Assembly: GCA_966250015.1 (NCBI GenBank) | Contig: CBINFS010000070.1 | Coordinates: 1-12,210, forward strand | Direction of reading: 5' to 3' | Length of the DNA stretch: 12,210 nt | From: CBINFS01 sp966250015 | GTDB lineage: Bacteria > Bacteroidota > Rhodothermia > Rhodothermales > DASSAV01 | Part shown: one piece after another, positions 1 through 7,256 of the stretch | How positions within the stretch are numbered: position 1 is the stretch's first letter | Layout: each line of letters starts with the position of its first letter | Program-made: the position numbers and the translations under genes | The notes under the pieces: model-generated | Told to the model about the DNA's origin: nothing | The model's database searches: none | What the model saw: the letters and a program-made list of their open reading frames with translations, nothing else

Positions 1-130
1 CGTCATTCCGGCCTTCGAGCCGACACGAGCAACGCGACTGACGAAGTAAATCGATGTAAGCACACGACCTACTACAGCCATTTTTCTCTGCACTACCCAT
101 GCCTGGATCACCGCCTTCGCGGAGATGACG
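1..130. repeat. Short dispersed element with terminal inverted repeats
   Basis: The left end reads CGTCATTCCGGCCTTCG and the right end, read on the opposite strand, CGTCATCTCCGCGAAGGCG. The roughly 130-bp stretch is thus bounded by imperfect inverted repeats beginning CGTCAT. End sequences of this kind (GTCATCCCCGCGAAGGCGGG-like) are a familiar class of short dispersed intergenic repeat in many bacteria. No open reading frame here looks protein-like. Because the left end starts exactly at base 1, the element may continue outside the window, and the contig may have broken in it. Copy number cannot be judged from one window. Confidence 0.5.
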
Positions 131-192
131 TATTTGGTTAGTGTATTTCGTCACTCTTGAGGTTCCGCCTTCGGTCTATCCCTCCCTAAAAA

Positions 193-220
193 TCATCAGC
201 GGAAATCTGCGTCATCTGCG
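193..220. repeat. CGCAGATGA-type short repeat overlapping the end of the GH106-like gene
   Basis: Read on the minus strand this is three consecutive 9-10 nt units: CGCAGATGA, CGCAGATTTC and CGCTGATGA. Similar CGCAGAT-rich strings occur between genes in many environmental bacterial genomes (recalled, not searched). Here the repeat supplies the last eight codons (SADDADFR) and the TGA stop of the upstream lipoprotein gene, followed at once by a second in-frame TGA. It explains the acidic tail of that protein. Confidence 0.55.
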
Positions 221-3027
221 GACATATTTGTAATCCTCTCCACCCCCACCAGTCGCACCGGGCCGAGGAGGCCGGAGGGCATGGGGGGCCACGACGAGGC
301 GTCGAAGGGGCGGTAGTTGATGTTGACGACATTGGCGTCGTAGAACTTCTTCCACGGGACACCCCGGCGGTCGAGGTCGGCAATCCGGTTGGCCGCGAGG
401 TTGGTCACCTCCACTTCGAGCACGTTCTCGCCGTCTTGCAGGGCTTCCCCAAGCGGTATACGAAAAGGCAGGCTCCACACCGTACCGATCTCCTGCCCGT
501 TCAGCCGTACGCGAGCGCTCTCGGCGACCGTCCCAAGGTCGAGCAGCCATTCTGCCGCCCCCTCCGGCTTCGGGAAGCGGATCTCGTAACGTGCCGTACC
601 GGCAAACCGGGCGGCTTCCTCACTCGATTCCGTCCACGAGCCGAGCGAATCGGAGGTGAAGCCCGGCGGGAGCGTCGGACCGCCCTCGATAAACGTCACG
701 CGCCAGGTTCCCTCTATGGAAATCACGGGGCTCGCTTCCTGATGATAGGGCCACGGATCGCCGTCGACCCGCCGGTCATTGTAGGTCCGCAGGATGCGCG
801 ACTCGCCGGGAAGAAGCTGGAGGTAGACCTCAGTTTGCCCTTCCTTATTTACGCGCATGGCAGCCATCCCGCTGCGGGCAAAGACGGCGTCGAACAGGAC
901 GGCCGATTCCGCCCGTACGCCCAGCGGCACCCAACCCTCCACGGGCTCCGGCCCAAGGTTGGCGACGAAGTAAACGTAGCCGCCATTCATCACACGCCGG
1001 GTAAACGATAGCCCGCGGTCGGCCATAGCCTCCCGGCGCGCGCCCGCACGGGCTACGAGGGCCTCAACGTCCCCGTCGACTATGAACCACCCCTTCCCTA
1101 CCCTCGCCTCCCGGACCGAACCCGAGAGCTCGAACCGAATCCCATCGATGAGCGTCTGCAGCCGGGCGCGCCGCGCTTCGAGGTCGCCGAGGCCCGGCAC
1201 GTCGACGGGAAGCTCGTTCTGAAAGAGCACCGTAGCGCCTGCCTCGGCCAGGGCGATCAGGCGCTCGAACGTCTCGACCGGCACGTGCTCCGTTTCGGGC
1301 ACCAGGATCGTGCAGTAGCGATTGCCGCCCACGAGAAGCCCGTCTTCAACCGGCTGCACGGCGTCGAGGTACCGGTCCGAAATGTAATCGAACGTGTAGC
1401 CCCGCCGGTTCAGCAGAGAGGCGACCTCGTGGAGCTTCGTGCCTTCGAGCCACGCCCCGGCGTCGTGTACAGTGAGTAGCTGGAGAAGGCCCTCGGGGGT
1501 GTGCCAGAGGTCGTGAATCGGGAAGTAGACCAGCACGTCGTGGTCGGACCGGCCGGTCTGGAGGAAGGTCTGCACGCGGGCCACGTAGTCGTTCAGCGCC
1601 GGCAGGTCGCGCCAGAAGGGGTTCGATGGGGCGAAGTTCGTCGACGCGTAAAACAGCCACCCAGGCCACTCCTCGTCCGGGGGTGAGTACGTGACTCCGT
1701 GGTAGAAGATGTGGTTTATCCCGCCGACAAAGAGGTGGTCCACCTCGGGTTTGACCTGCGAAAGGGCGACGCGGAAGTGCTCACCGAGCCAGGTGGCGGT
1801 CTCAGACGACACCAGCTTCCTGCCCGCAACGTTCGCGGCGGACGAGGCGAACTTGAAGAGCAGGACGTTCGGCGTACCGCTGGCCCGCGGGTAGTCCGGG
1901 TCGTTCCGCAAGCCGGGGATGTCGAAGTCCGACGGTCCGAACGACTCGGTTTCGGGGATGTCGGCGGCGGCGTAGAGGTCGATCAGGTTTCCCGGCGACC
2001 CGTGCGCCTCGTTTCGGGTGATCGCGCCCCGGCGGTGCGCCCACTCTACCCACGGCTCGGCGAAGCCCTCGAGCAGCAGCTCGGCCATCGTGTGGCGGTA
2101 ATCCCCCTTCACCCGCGCGACGTAATCGGGGTCACCGGAGCCGTCGAGCGCCCGGACGTGAAGCCGCAGGTCGTAGCCCCGGCGTCGCTCGAACTCGTCG
2201 AACAGGCGGCTCGTCCAGTTCGCACCGTAGACCTCGTACGAGTCGTGGTAAAACGCCCGGATGGGAATCGGAGCGGTGAGGGCCGAGTCGAACGGCTCGA
2301 GGTAGCGCTGCAGGACGTCCTTCGAGAAGTAGTCCATCACCGGACCCTCACCGCCCGGCGCTGCACGTTTCACGGCCTGCGCGGTCCAGCCCTGAAAGAC
2401 CGCGACGAGCTCCCACAATCCGGGCAGGGCCTGCCAGTCGAGCCGGCCGGTGGAGTCGACCCGCGACGTGAGGTCCAGCACGTCATCCCGGTCCGAGTAC
2501 GCCGTCAGGACCTGCAACGGCAGGCGATCGCCTGTGTCGGGCTGGAAGTGCTCGATGGGCTCTGCCAGCCGCTGGCCTTCTTTCAGCGTGTACCGGCTGA
2601 AAAACACTTGGGCGGCAGCCAGGTCGGGGGTGATATGCGGACCGCCGTACGGCCAGCCGGTGCCCGTCGTCACGTCGAGGCCCATGCCCAGCCGCTCGGC
2701 CTCTCTCGCCGCGTGCGAGAGGACCTCCACCCACCTCGGGCTCAGGAAGTCGATGAACTGCTCTTCGTAACCCTTCACGCCGTAGATGGGGATGACGTGC
2801 ATCCCGCCGAACCCGGCGGCACGGTACTGCTCGAGAAGCCTCGTGATGTCGGCCTCGTTGACGGCGCTACCCATCCACCACCAGTACGCCCACGGGCGGT
2901 GCTCCCGATTGATCTCCGGCCAATCGGTTGCCGTCGTCTGACCTTCCCACACTGGCTGTTCGCCGTCACACCCCGCCCAGATCGGCAAAAGGAGGATCAG
3001 CACGAGGAGCGGCAACCGGAAGCACAT
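196..3027 (-). CDS. GH106 alpha-L-rhamnosidase-like surface lipoprotein
   Basis: Predicted glycoside hydrolase of 943 residues, close to the usual GH106 size; the family cleaves alpha-L-rhamnosidic bonds in plant and algal polysaccharides. Residues 1-19 form a lipoprotein signal peptide (hydrophobic LPLLVLILLLPIW, then AG-Cys20). The acidic DGE after the cysteine resembles Bacteroidota surface-export signals. Family marks include RPWAYWWWMGS (44-54), GFGGMHVIPIYG (72-83), a TGTGWPYGGP stretch (121-130), RNEAHGSPGNLIDLYAAADIPETE (338-361, with Glu340 and Glu361) and SSETATWLGEHF (407-418, with Glu409). A GATase-like segment follows at about 540-620. A galactose-binding-like C-terminal domain at about 768-932 has RLNGQEIGTVW. 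The last eight residues are encoded by a dispersed repeat. The ATG at 3027 gives a complete signal peptide but has no clear Shine-Dalgarno, which is common in Bacteroidota. It is divergent from the LRR gene. Family assignment is firm; substrate is inference. Confidence 0.87.
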   Translation of the reverse strand: MCFRLPLLVLILLLPIWAGCDGEQPVWEGQTTATDWPEINREHRPWAYWWWMGSAVNEADITRLLEQYRAAGFGGMHVIPIYGVKGYEEQFIDFLSPRWVEVLSHAAREAERLGMGLDVTTGTGWPYGGPHITPDLAAAQVFFSRYTLKEGQRLAEPIEHFQPDTGDRLPLQVLTAYSDRDDVLDLTSRVDSTGRLDWQALPGLWELVAVFQGWTAQAVKRAAPGGEGPVMDYFSKDVLQRYLEPFDSALTAPIPIRAFYHDSYEVYGANWTSRLFDEFERRRGYDLRLHVRALDGSGDPDYVARVKGDYRHTMAELLLEGFAEPWVEWAHRRGAITRNEAHGSPGNLIDLYAAADIPETESFGPSDFDIPGLRNDPDYPRASGTPNVLLFKFASSAANVAGRKLVSSETATWLGEHFRVALSQVKPEVDHLFVGGINHIFYHGVTYSPPDEEWPGWLFYASTNFAPSNPFWRDLPALNDYVARVQTFLQTGRSDHDVLVYFPIHDLWHTPEGLLQLLTVHDAGAWLEGTKLHEVASLLNRRGYTFDYISDRYLDAVQPVEDGLLVGGNRYCTILVPETEHVPVETFERLIALAEAGATVLFQNELPVDVPGLGDLEARRARLQTLIDGIRFELSGSVREARVGKGWFIVDGDVEALVARAGARREAMADRGLSFTRRVMNGGYVYFVANLGPEPVEGWVPLGVRAESAVLFDAVFARSGMAAMRVNKEGQTEVYLQLLPGESRILRTYNDRRVDGDPWPYHQEASPVISIEGTWRVTFIEGGPTLPPGFTSDSLGSWTESSEEAARFAGTARYEIRFPKPEGAAEWLLDLGTVAESARVRLNGQEIGTVWSLPFRIPLGEALQDGENVLEVEVTNLAANRIADLDRRGVPWKKFYDANVVNINYRPFDASSWPPMPSGLLGPVRLVGVERITNMSADDADFR

Positions 3028-3445
3028 GTTTCTGCCGTTTATTGAGACTTTACCACCCGAATACTACAAAACTCGCCCGGATTTGCAAGACCCTCTGCCT
3101 CGCTCCGAGTGGGATTGGAGCTCCGAGATCAACTGACGCATGGGGTATAGGCATTTCCCTGATGCCTAAACTCTGCTTTTTATTCAGGCTTACCCCCACC
3201 ATTCCCCGATATCAAGACGCGGGGTATGATTACAGTAATTGAATGCTCCGCAACTTAAGAATCAGCTAGACCCGGTCACGCCGCCATGTCCGTTTCGGCA
3301 TGCCTGCGCCCTCCTTCTCGATTCTTCTTATCGGTTGGTACGGGCAGCCCGGCGCCGCATCACGACGTGCCCGAGTCTGCGAGGCGCCCTGGCCCCACTC
3401 GCCTCGCTGGTAAATTCGTCCCAACTGCTTCGTTCGAGGTTCGAC
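3028..3445. promoter_or_regulatory. Divergent intergenic region with an inverted repeat
   Basis: These 418 bases separate the leftward GH106-like gene from the rightward first LRR gene and must hold both promoters. I see no RNA gene and no convincing small gene. The main structure is a perfect inverted repeat at 3148-3168 (TAGGCAT, 7-nt loop, ATGCCTA), followed after about eight bases by a T-rich run. It could be an operator or a weak attenuator for rightward transcription. A small palindrome, ATTAC-A-GTAAT, lies at 3229-3239. An open frame from a TTG at 3239 reads through to the LRR gene, but its translation does not look like protein. No good match to the Bacteroidota TAnnTTTG promoter box was found by eye. 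Confidence 0.4.
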
Positions 3446-4915
3446 ATGTATCGCTCTTCACCCACTCTCACAACCGTCAAGACGCCGAATTGCAGCCGGA
3501 CCCTCCCCCGTTCCGGCCGCCTTATCATGGCATTTGTCGCGTTCCTGCTCGCCCTGGCTCTGCTGCTCCCCGTCGATGCAGCAGCCCAACAAAGTGAACC
3601 AATCAGAGCCAACCATGCTCAAGCCGCACAGTCCATCCCGCTCATCGAGCAGGACTCGCTGGCGTTGCTGGCGTTCTATCGAGCTGCATTTGGCTTCAAC
3701 GGTGGCGGACCTGTCTCCACTTGGCCGTCATGGCACTCGATCGAAAATGGTCGCGTAGTCGGCATCTGGATGTTCAGGGCAGGCGCCGACGGAGTCATTC
3801 CACCTGCAATTGGAAGGCTCACTGCCTTGAAGGAGCTCACCATTATTGAAGATGATCTGGAAGGACCACTACCACCTGAAATTGGAAATCTAACGGAACT
3901 CGAGATCCTGAACATCGAACAGACCAATATCGAAGGACCCATCCCGCCTGAGATCGGAAACCTGACAAACCTGAAGGAACTTGACCTTCGAGGTAACAAC
4001 CTTACTGGCCCATTACCACCTGATTTGGGCAATTTGACGCAGCTTGAAACGCTTGAGCTCCTTGAAAATAGCCTCAGTGGACCGGTCCCACCAGAGCTGG
4101 GTAACCTGTCCAACCTCTGGATTCTCGATCTTGGCTTCACCGGATTGTCAGGAAGTATTCCGTTGAGTTTTATCAATTTATCCAACCTTGAATTTTTCAA
4201 TTTCGCCTTCACGAATCTTTGCCGTCCCGACATTCAGGCCTTTCACGACTGGATCGCAACCATCGATGAGCTCAATATAATCAGGGCTTTTGACGGGTCT
4301 GAAGAAGTGGATGCTGGTCCCGGACGGGTTTGCGACGCCTCAGAGCTCGACACTACCCCGCCCGAGTGCAAGCTCGTCGAGTCGGTAAAAAACAGCCACA
4401 TAAAGGTCCTCGTCCAGGACCCGGAGAGCGGCCTCGAGGAAATCAAGATCGTAAAGAGCACTAACGCCACCGTCACGACCAGCGATCACTTGCCCTTTAC
4501 AACGAGCCCCGTCTACGTCACCGCCACCAAGATCCAGCCGAAGAAGGCTTCGGTCCTTGAGCTCGAAGTGACCGACATGGCCGGCAACGTCACCCGCTGC
4601 GACCCGGTGCTGACCACCCTCGCGGCCGAGGTGCCCTCCACCTTCGCGCTCGAAGGCAACTACCCGAACCCGTTTAACCCGTCGACGACCATCCGCTTCC
4701 AGATCGCCGAGCCGGTGCACGTCTCGCTTACGGTCTACGACGTGATGGGCCGCACCGTGGCGAGGCTCGTCGACCAGGATATGAATGCCGGTAGCTACGC
4801 CGCCGAGTGGGACGGAAAGAGCGACGTAGGCGCCGTAGTGGCTGGAGGCATTTACTTCTACCGGATCCAGGCGGGATCGTTTGTCGAGACACGCTCGATG
4901 AGCCTGGTGAAGTAA
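3446..4915 (+). CDS. Exported leucine-rich-repeat protein with T9SS sorting domain (paralog 1)
   Basis: 489-residue exported LRR protein, probably displayed or released by type IX secretion; binding partner unknown. A long basic n-region leads to a signal helix (about 28-48, MAFVAFLLALALLLPVDAAAQ). An N-cap follows (about 69-109, QDSLALLAFYRAAF...GPVSTW). Six plant-type repeats have (I/L/V)P motifs at 118, 142, 166, 190, 214 and 238, exactly 24 residues apart (pattern LTGPLPPDLGNLTQLETLEL). A cysteine-bearing C-cap (LCRPD...VC) precedes the shared 185-residue module (305-489), which holds a paired-cysteine beta domain (PPEC...TRCDP) and the sorting domain. The ATG at 3446 is preferred because GAGGT lies 5 nt upstream; the frame extends to a TTG at 3239 without protein-like sequence. 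ATG 3527 is the alternative. The LRR part is much more A+T-rich than the module. The next paralog begins 123 bp downstream with no terminator seen between. Confidence 0.88.
   Translation: MYRSSPTLTTVKTPNCSRTLPRSGRLIMAFVAFLLALALLLPVDAAAQQSEPIRANHAQAAQSIPLIEQDSLALLAFYRAAFGFNGGGPVSTWPSWHSIENGRVVGIWMFRAGADGVIPPAIGRLTALKELTIIEDDLEGPLPPEIGNLTELEILNIEQTNIEGPIPPEIGNLTNLKELDLRGNNLTGPLPPDLGNLTQLETLELLENSLSGPVPPELGNLSNLWILDLGFTGLSGSIPLSFINLSNLEFFNFAFTNLCRPDIQAFHDWIATIDELNIIRAFDGSEEVDAGPGRVCDASELDTTPPECKLVESVKNSHIKVLVQDPESGLEEIKIVKSTNATVTTSDHLPFTTSPVYVTATKIQPKKASVLELEVTDMAGNVTRCDPVLTTLAAEVPSTFALEGNYPNPFNPSTTIRFQIAEPVHVSLTVYDVMGRTVARLVDQDMNAGSYAAEWDGKSDVGAVVAGGIYFYRIQAGSFVETRSMSLVK
4358..4915 (+). repeat. 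Shared 558-nt C-terminal cassette, copy 1
   Basis: First of three near-identical coding cassettes, running from the PPEC codons to the stop of paralog 1. All three copies are exactly 558 nt, with no insertion or deletion. By eye the protein differs from copy 3 at about 17 of 185 positions. It contains an 85-nt block (4452-4536) identical to copy 3 and a 92-nt block (4610-4701) identical to copy 2. Confidence 0.85.
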
Positions 4916-5038
4916 AGGAACGATCGGATTGGTCTTACACGGCTAAAAAAAAGCAATAAGGACGCGAACACCGGCCTAAACGAACCGACCTGACTTCTCC
5001 ATCCAGCAAGTGTCACCCCTCATTACACAGGTCCTATT

Positions 5039-6859
5039 ATGAAAACCTACCTCTTGGAACGAACCGGCAAGCGGCACCGGATTGCCTTTGCCGGAATGAT
5101 CCTTTTTCTTCTTTTTTTATCGATACAGGTAGATAGTGTGCGGGCACAGGCGATCCCCGTTCTTGAAGCGGACTCGCTGGCGCTCGTAGCGCTTTATAAT
5201 GCAACAGATGGTCCGAACTGGAGCTATTCCTACAACTGGCTGACCGGACCGGTTGCGACCTGGTACGGTGTGACCGTTTCCGACTTGCGCGTCCGCGAAC
5301 TGAATCTCCTCGGCAACAACCTGGCCGGACCACTCCCGCCCGAAATTGGCGCGCTTACTGCGTTGAAGTATTTAATACTTCAGGACAACGAGATACCCGG
5401 CCCCCTGCCGCCCGAACTGGGACAGCTCGTTGCGCTCGTAGATCTGGACCTGGAAGGTAACATCCTTACCGGACCCATACCTCCCGAACTCGGCCAACTC
5501 ACCAACCTCGAGTATCTGAACTTTCAGACTGTCGATGCCTGGACACAGAAGAGCTGGAACGAACTGAGTGGCCCCATACCTCCCGAACTCGGAAGCCTGA
5601 CAAACCTGAAGGAGCTATTGCTTGACTCAAATCCGCTTACTGGCCCCATCCCTTTGAGTTTTACGAATCTCAAGAATCTGGACTATTTCTCCACAGTCCT
5701 TGTCCCTGTTTGCAACCCTGAAGACCCCGACTTTCAGAATTGGGTCAACAGTGTCCGCGGGAGCAGCAGAAGTAATTGTCCCGTTGCCGATCAGGCGATC
5801 ATTGTCAGCGGTAATTCCTGGCGTGTTGATACCTTGATTGACGGGGCCTGGACACATCCACGCGCAAACTTCGGCCTTTTTGCGGATGCCCCCTATCCCG
5901 GCCTCGTTCCGGAGGACCGGTTGGAGGAGATCTTCCCCTACCCCAAAGCTCTGCCCATTTGGTACAACCCCCTGGCTATCTATAATGGGTATAACGGGCC
6001 TGTGGAAGTCTTTTTCAAGAGAGTCTTTGTAGTTGAAAATCCACCAGGTGGATACGTCCGCGCGACGGCAAGTATTTACGCCGACGACGACTTCGCATTT
6101 TACGTCAACGGGACCTTCGTGCAAGAGGATACAAATAGCATCCGCGGCCCCCTGATAGAAGTCGACGTATCGCCATTCCTCGTGGAAGGACTCAATGTTT
6201 TTTCCATCCGTGTAACTGACTCTTACCTGTTCGGTCCAAAGGACTCAGGTTATGAAGTGCTACTATTTTCCGCTGAGTTCGATTTGGTCGACGACACCAC
6301 CGCGCCCGAGTGCGAGCTCGTCGAGGCCGTCAAAAACAGCCACATCAAGGTCCGCGTCGAGGACCCGGGCAGCGGGCTCAAAGAAGTCAAGATCCTCAAA
6401 AAGACGAACTCCACCGTCGTCACGGAAACCTTCAATACCGGCTCTACCGCCCCCGTCTTCGTCACCGCCACCAAGATCAAGCCGACGAAGACCTCCGTGC
6501 TCGAGCTCGAAGTGACCGACATGGCCGGCAACGTCACCCGGTGCGACCCGGTACTGACCACCCTCGCGGCCGAGGTGCCCTCCACCTTCGCGCTCGAAGG
6601 CAACTACCCGAACCCGTTTAACCCGTCGACGACCATCCGCTTCCACATCGCCGAACCCTCGCACGTCACCCTCACGGTTTTCGACGTGATGGGTAGGACG
6701 GTGGCGAGGCTCGTCGACCAGGAGATGCCCGCCGGGTCGTACGCGGCCGAGTGGGACGGGAAGAGTGACGCGGGCCTGATCGTGGCTGGTGGAATCTACT
6801 TCTACCGGCTCGAGGCAGGGTCGTATGTCGAGACGCGGGCGATGAGCCTGGTGAAGTAG
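5039..6859 (+). CDS. Exported LRR protein with inserted beta-sandwich-like domain and T9SS sorting domain (paralog 2)
   Basis: 606-residue exported protein of the same family as its neighbours. A signal peptide (about 12-37, FAGMILFLLFLSIQVDSVRAQ) is followed by the N-cap (ADSLALVALYNATDGPNWSY...WLTGPVATWYGV). Five LRR motifs lie at 99, 123, 147, 180 and 204; the 33-residue step reflects a nine-residue insertion (TVDAWTQKS region). The C-cap holds VCNPEDPDFQNW...C. Residues about 252-416 are absent from both paralogs and resemble a galactose-binding-like or jelly-roll fold (FFKRVFVV...ATASIYADDDFAFYVNGTFV...VDVSPFLVEGLNVFSIRV), so they may bind carbohydrate. The shared module is 422-606. The ATG at 5039 has AGGT 6 nt upstream. 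The gene may be co-transcribed with paralog 1 and is followed by an intrinsic terminator. Role in adhesion or glycan binding is inference. Confidence 0.88.
   Translation: MKTYLLERTGKRHRIAFAGMILFLLFLSIQVDSVRAQAIPVLEADSLALVALYNATDGPNWSYSYNWLTGPVATWYGVTVSDLRVRELNLLGNNLAGPLPPEIGALTALKYLILQDNEIPGPLPPELGQLVALVDLDLEGNILTGPIPPELGQLTNLEYLNFQTVDAWTQKSWNELSGPIPPELGSLTNLKELLLDSNPLTGPIPLSFTNLKNLDYFSTVLVPVCNPEDPDFQNWVNSVRGSSRSNCPVADQAIIVSGNSWRVDTLIDGAWTHPRANFGLFADAPYPGLVPEDRLEEIFPYPKALPIWYNPLAIYNGYNGPVEVFFKRVFVVENPPGGYVRATASIYADDDFAFYVNGTFVQEDTNSIRGPLIEVDVSPFLVEGLNVFSIRVTDSYLFGPKDSGYEVLLFSAEFDLVDDTTAPECELVEAVKNSHIKVRVEDPGSGLKEVKILKKTNSTVVTETFNTGSTAPVFVTATKIKPTKTSVLELEVTDMAGNVTRCDPVLTTLAAEVPSTFALEGNYPNPFNPSTTIRFHIAEPSHVTLTVFDVMGRTVARLVDQEMPAGSYAAEWDGKSDAGLIVAGGIYFYRLEAGSYVETRAMSLVK
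6302..6859 (+). repeat. Shared 558-nt C-terminal cassette, copy 2
   Basis: Second copy of the cassette, the most divergent (about 28 of 185 residues differ from copy 3 by eye). Differences cluster in residues about 456-485 of the protein (TNSTVVTETFNTGSTAPVF region). The part encoding the linker and the start of the sorting domain (6554-6645) is base-identical to copy 1. The length is unchanged at 558 nt. Confidence 0.83.
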
Positions 6860-6885
6860 AATTATTTGCAGCGTTTTTGATAGGT

Positions 6886-6921
6886 ATGGCGGGCGGTTGA
6901 AAAACATCGCCCACCATTTTT
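6886..6921 (+). terminator. Intrinsic terminator after LRR paralog 2
   Basis: The left arm ATGGCGGGCG (6886-6895) pairs with the right arm CGCCCACCAT (6908-6917) over 10 positions with a single mismatch. The 12-nt loop is A-rich, and TTTTATT follows the stem directly. It lies 27 bases after the paralog 2 stop, so it would end transcription of paralog 2 (and paralog 1 if co-transcribed) and makes paralog 3 a separate unit. Confidence 0.75.
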
Positions 6922-7143
6922 ATTGGGTTATCCGCGCAATCCGTTGACGCACCTTCTTACCGGTCCATTGGCTCATGTATAAAGGGAGTAACGGCCTGTG
7001 TATTCGGAACGCTGCTTCCCGTTAATAAAAGCTCACTTCATTCGGTAATGCCTGCATAAGGGATCCACGGCGGCCGGCCGGCCCACGCCGACCCTTCTTT
7101 CTGGTAGGTGGTAGCTGCCGGAGGGGTGATCGCCTGCTCCTGG

Positions 7144-7160
7144 TGCCGGACTATCCGGCA
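7144..7160. promoter_or_regulatory. Inverted repeat in the leader of LRR paralog 3
   Basis: Perfect 7-bp arms TGCCGGA and TCCGGCA around a 3-base centre. No T-run follows. It could be a protein-binding palindrome or an mRNA leader hairpin; nothing else in the sequence tells which. Confidence 0.35.
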
Positions 7161-7256
7161 TCAACCTCGCACACCCGCACGAACACCGGGAATCCATGTG
7201 CCCCACCGGCTCACGGTTCCTTTCCGTCTCACCCTACCATACTGCGGAGGAATTTA

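Larger units (their letters stand above)
6860..7256. other. Intergenic region between LRR paralogs 2 and 3
   Basis: These 397 bases hold a terminator at their left end and presumably the promoter and leader of paralog 3. A GC-rich palindromic stretch (CGGCCGGCCGG) lies at 7071-7081. A perfect inverted repeat (TGCCGGA, CTA, TCCGGCA) lies at 7144-7160, about 97 bases before the start codon; it has no T-run and so looks more like an operator or leader hairpin than a terminator. An open frame from 7143 joins the gene, but the Shine-Dalgarno at 7246-7250 marks the true start further down. No RNA gene was recognised. Confidence 0.45.

Noticed and set aside
1699..3045. Long plus-strand open frame (448 codons) opposite the GH106-like gene
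   Set aside because: It is the GC-rich antisense shadow of a clearly recognised protein; its translation is Arg/Val-rich without domains.
3239..3445. N-terminal extension of LRR paralog 1 from a TTG codon
   Set aside because: The translation is not protein-like, would put the signal peptide internally, and ATG 3446 has GAGGT at the right distance.
6263..6907. Antisense frames opposite the C-terminal cassettes (also 4340-4720 and 8478-8855)
   Set aside because: They look alike only because the cassette DNA is conserved; no start signals or domain content.
7143..7256. N-terminal extension of LRR paralog 3
   Set aside because: The GGAGG at 7246-7250 and the signal peptide right after ATG 7257 mark the true start.
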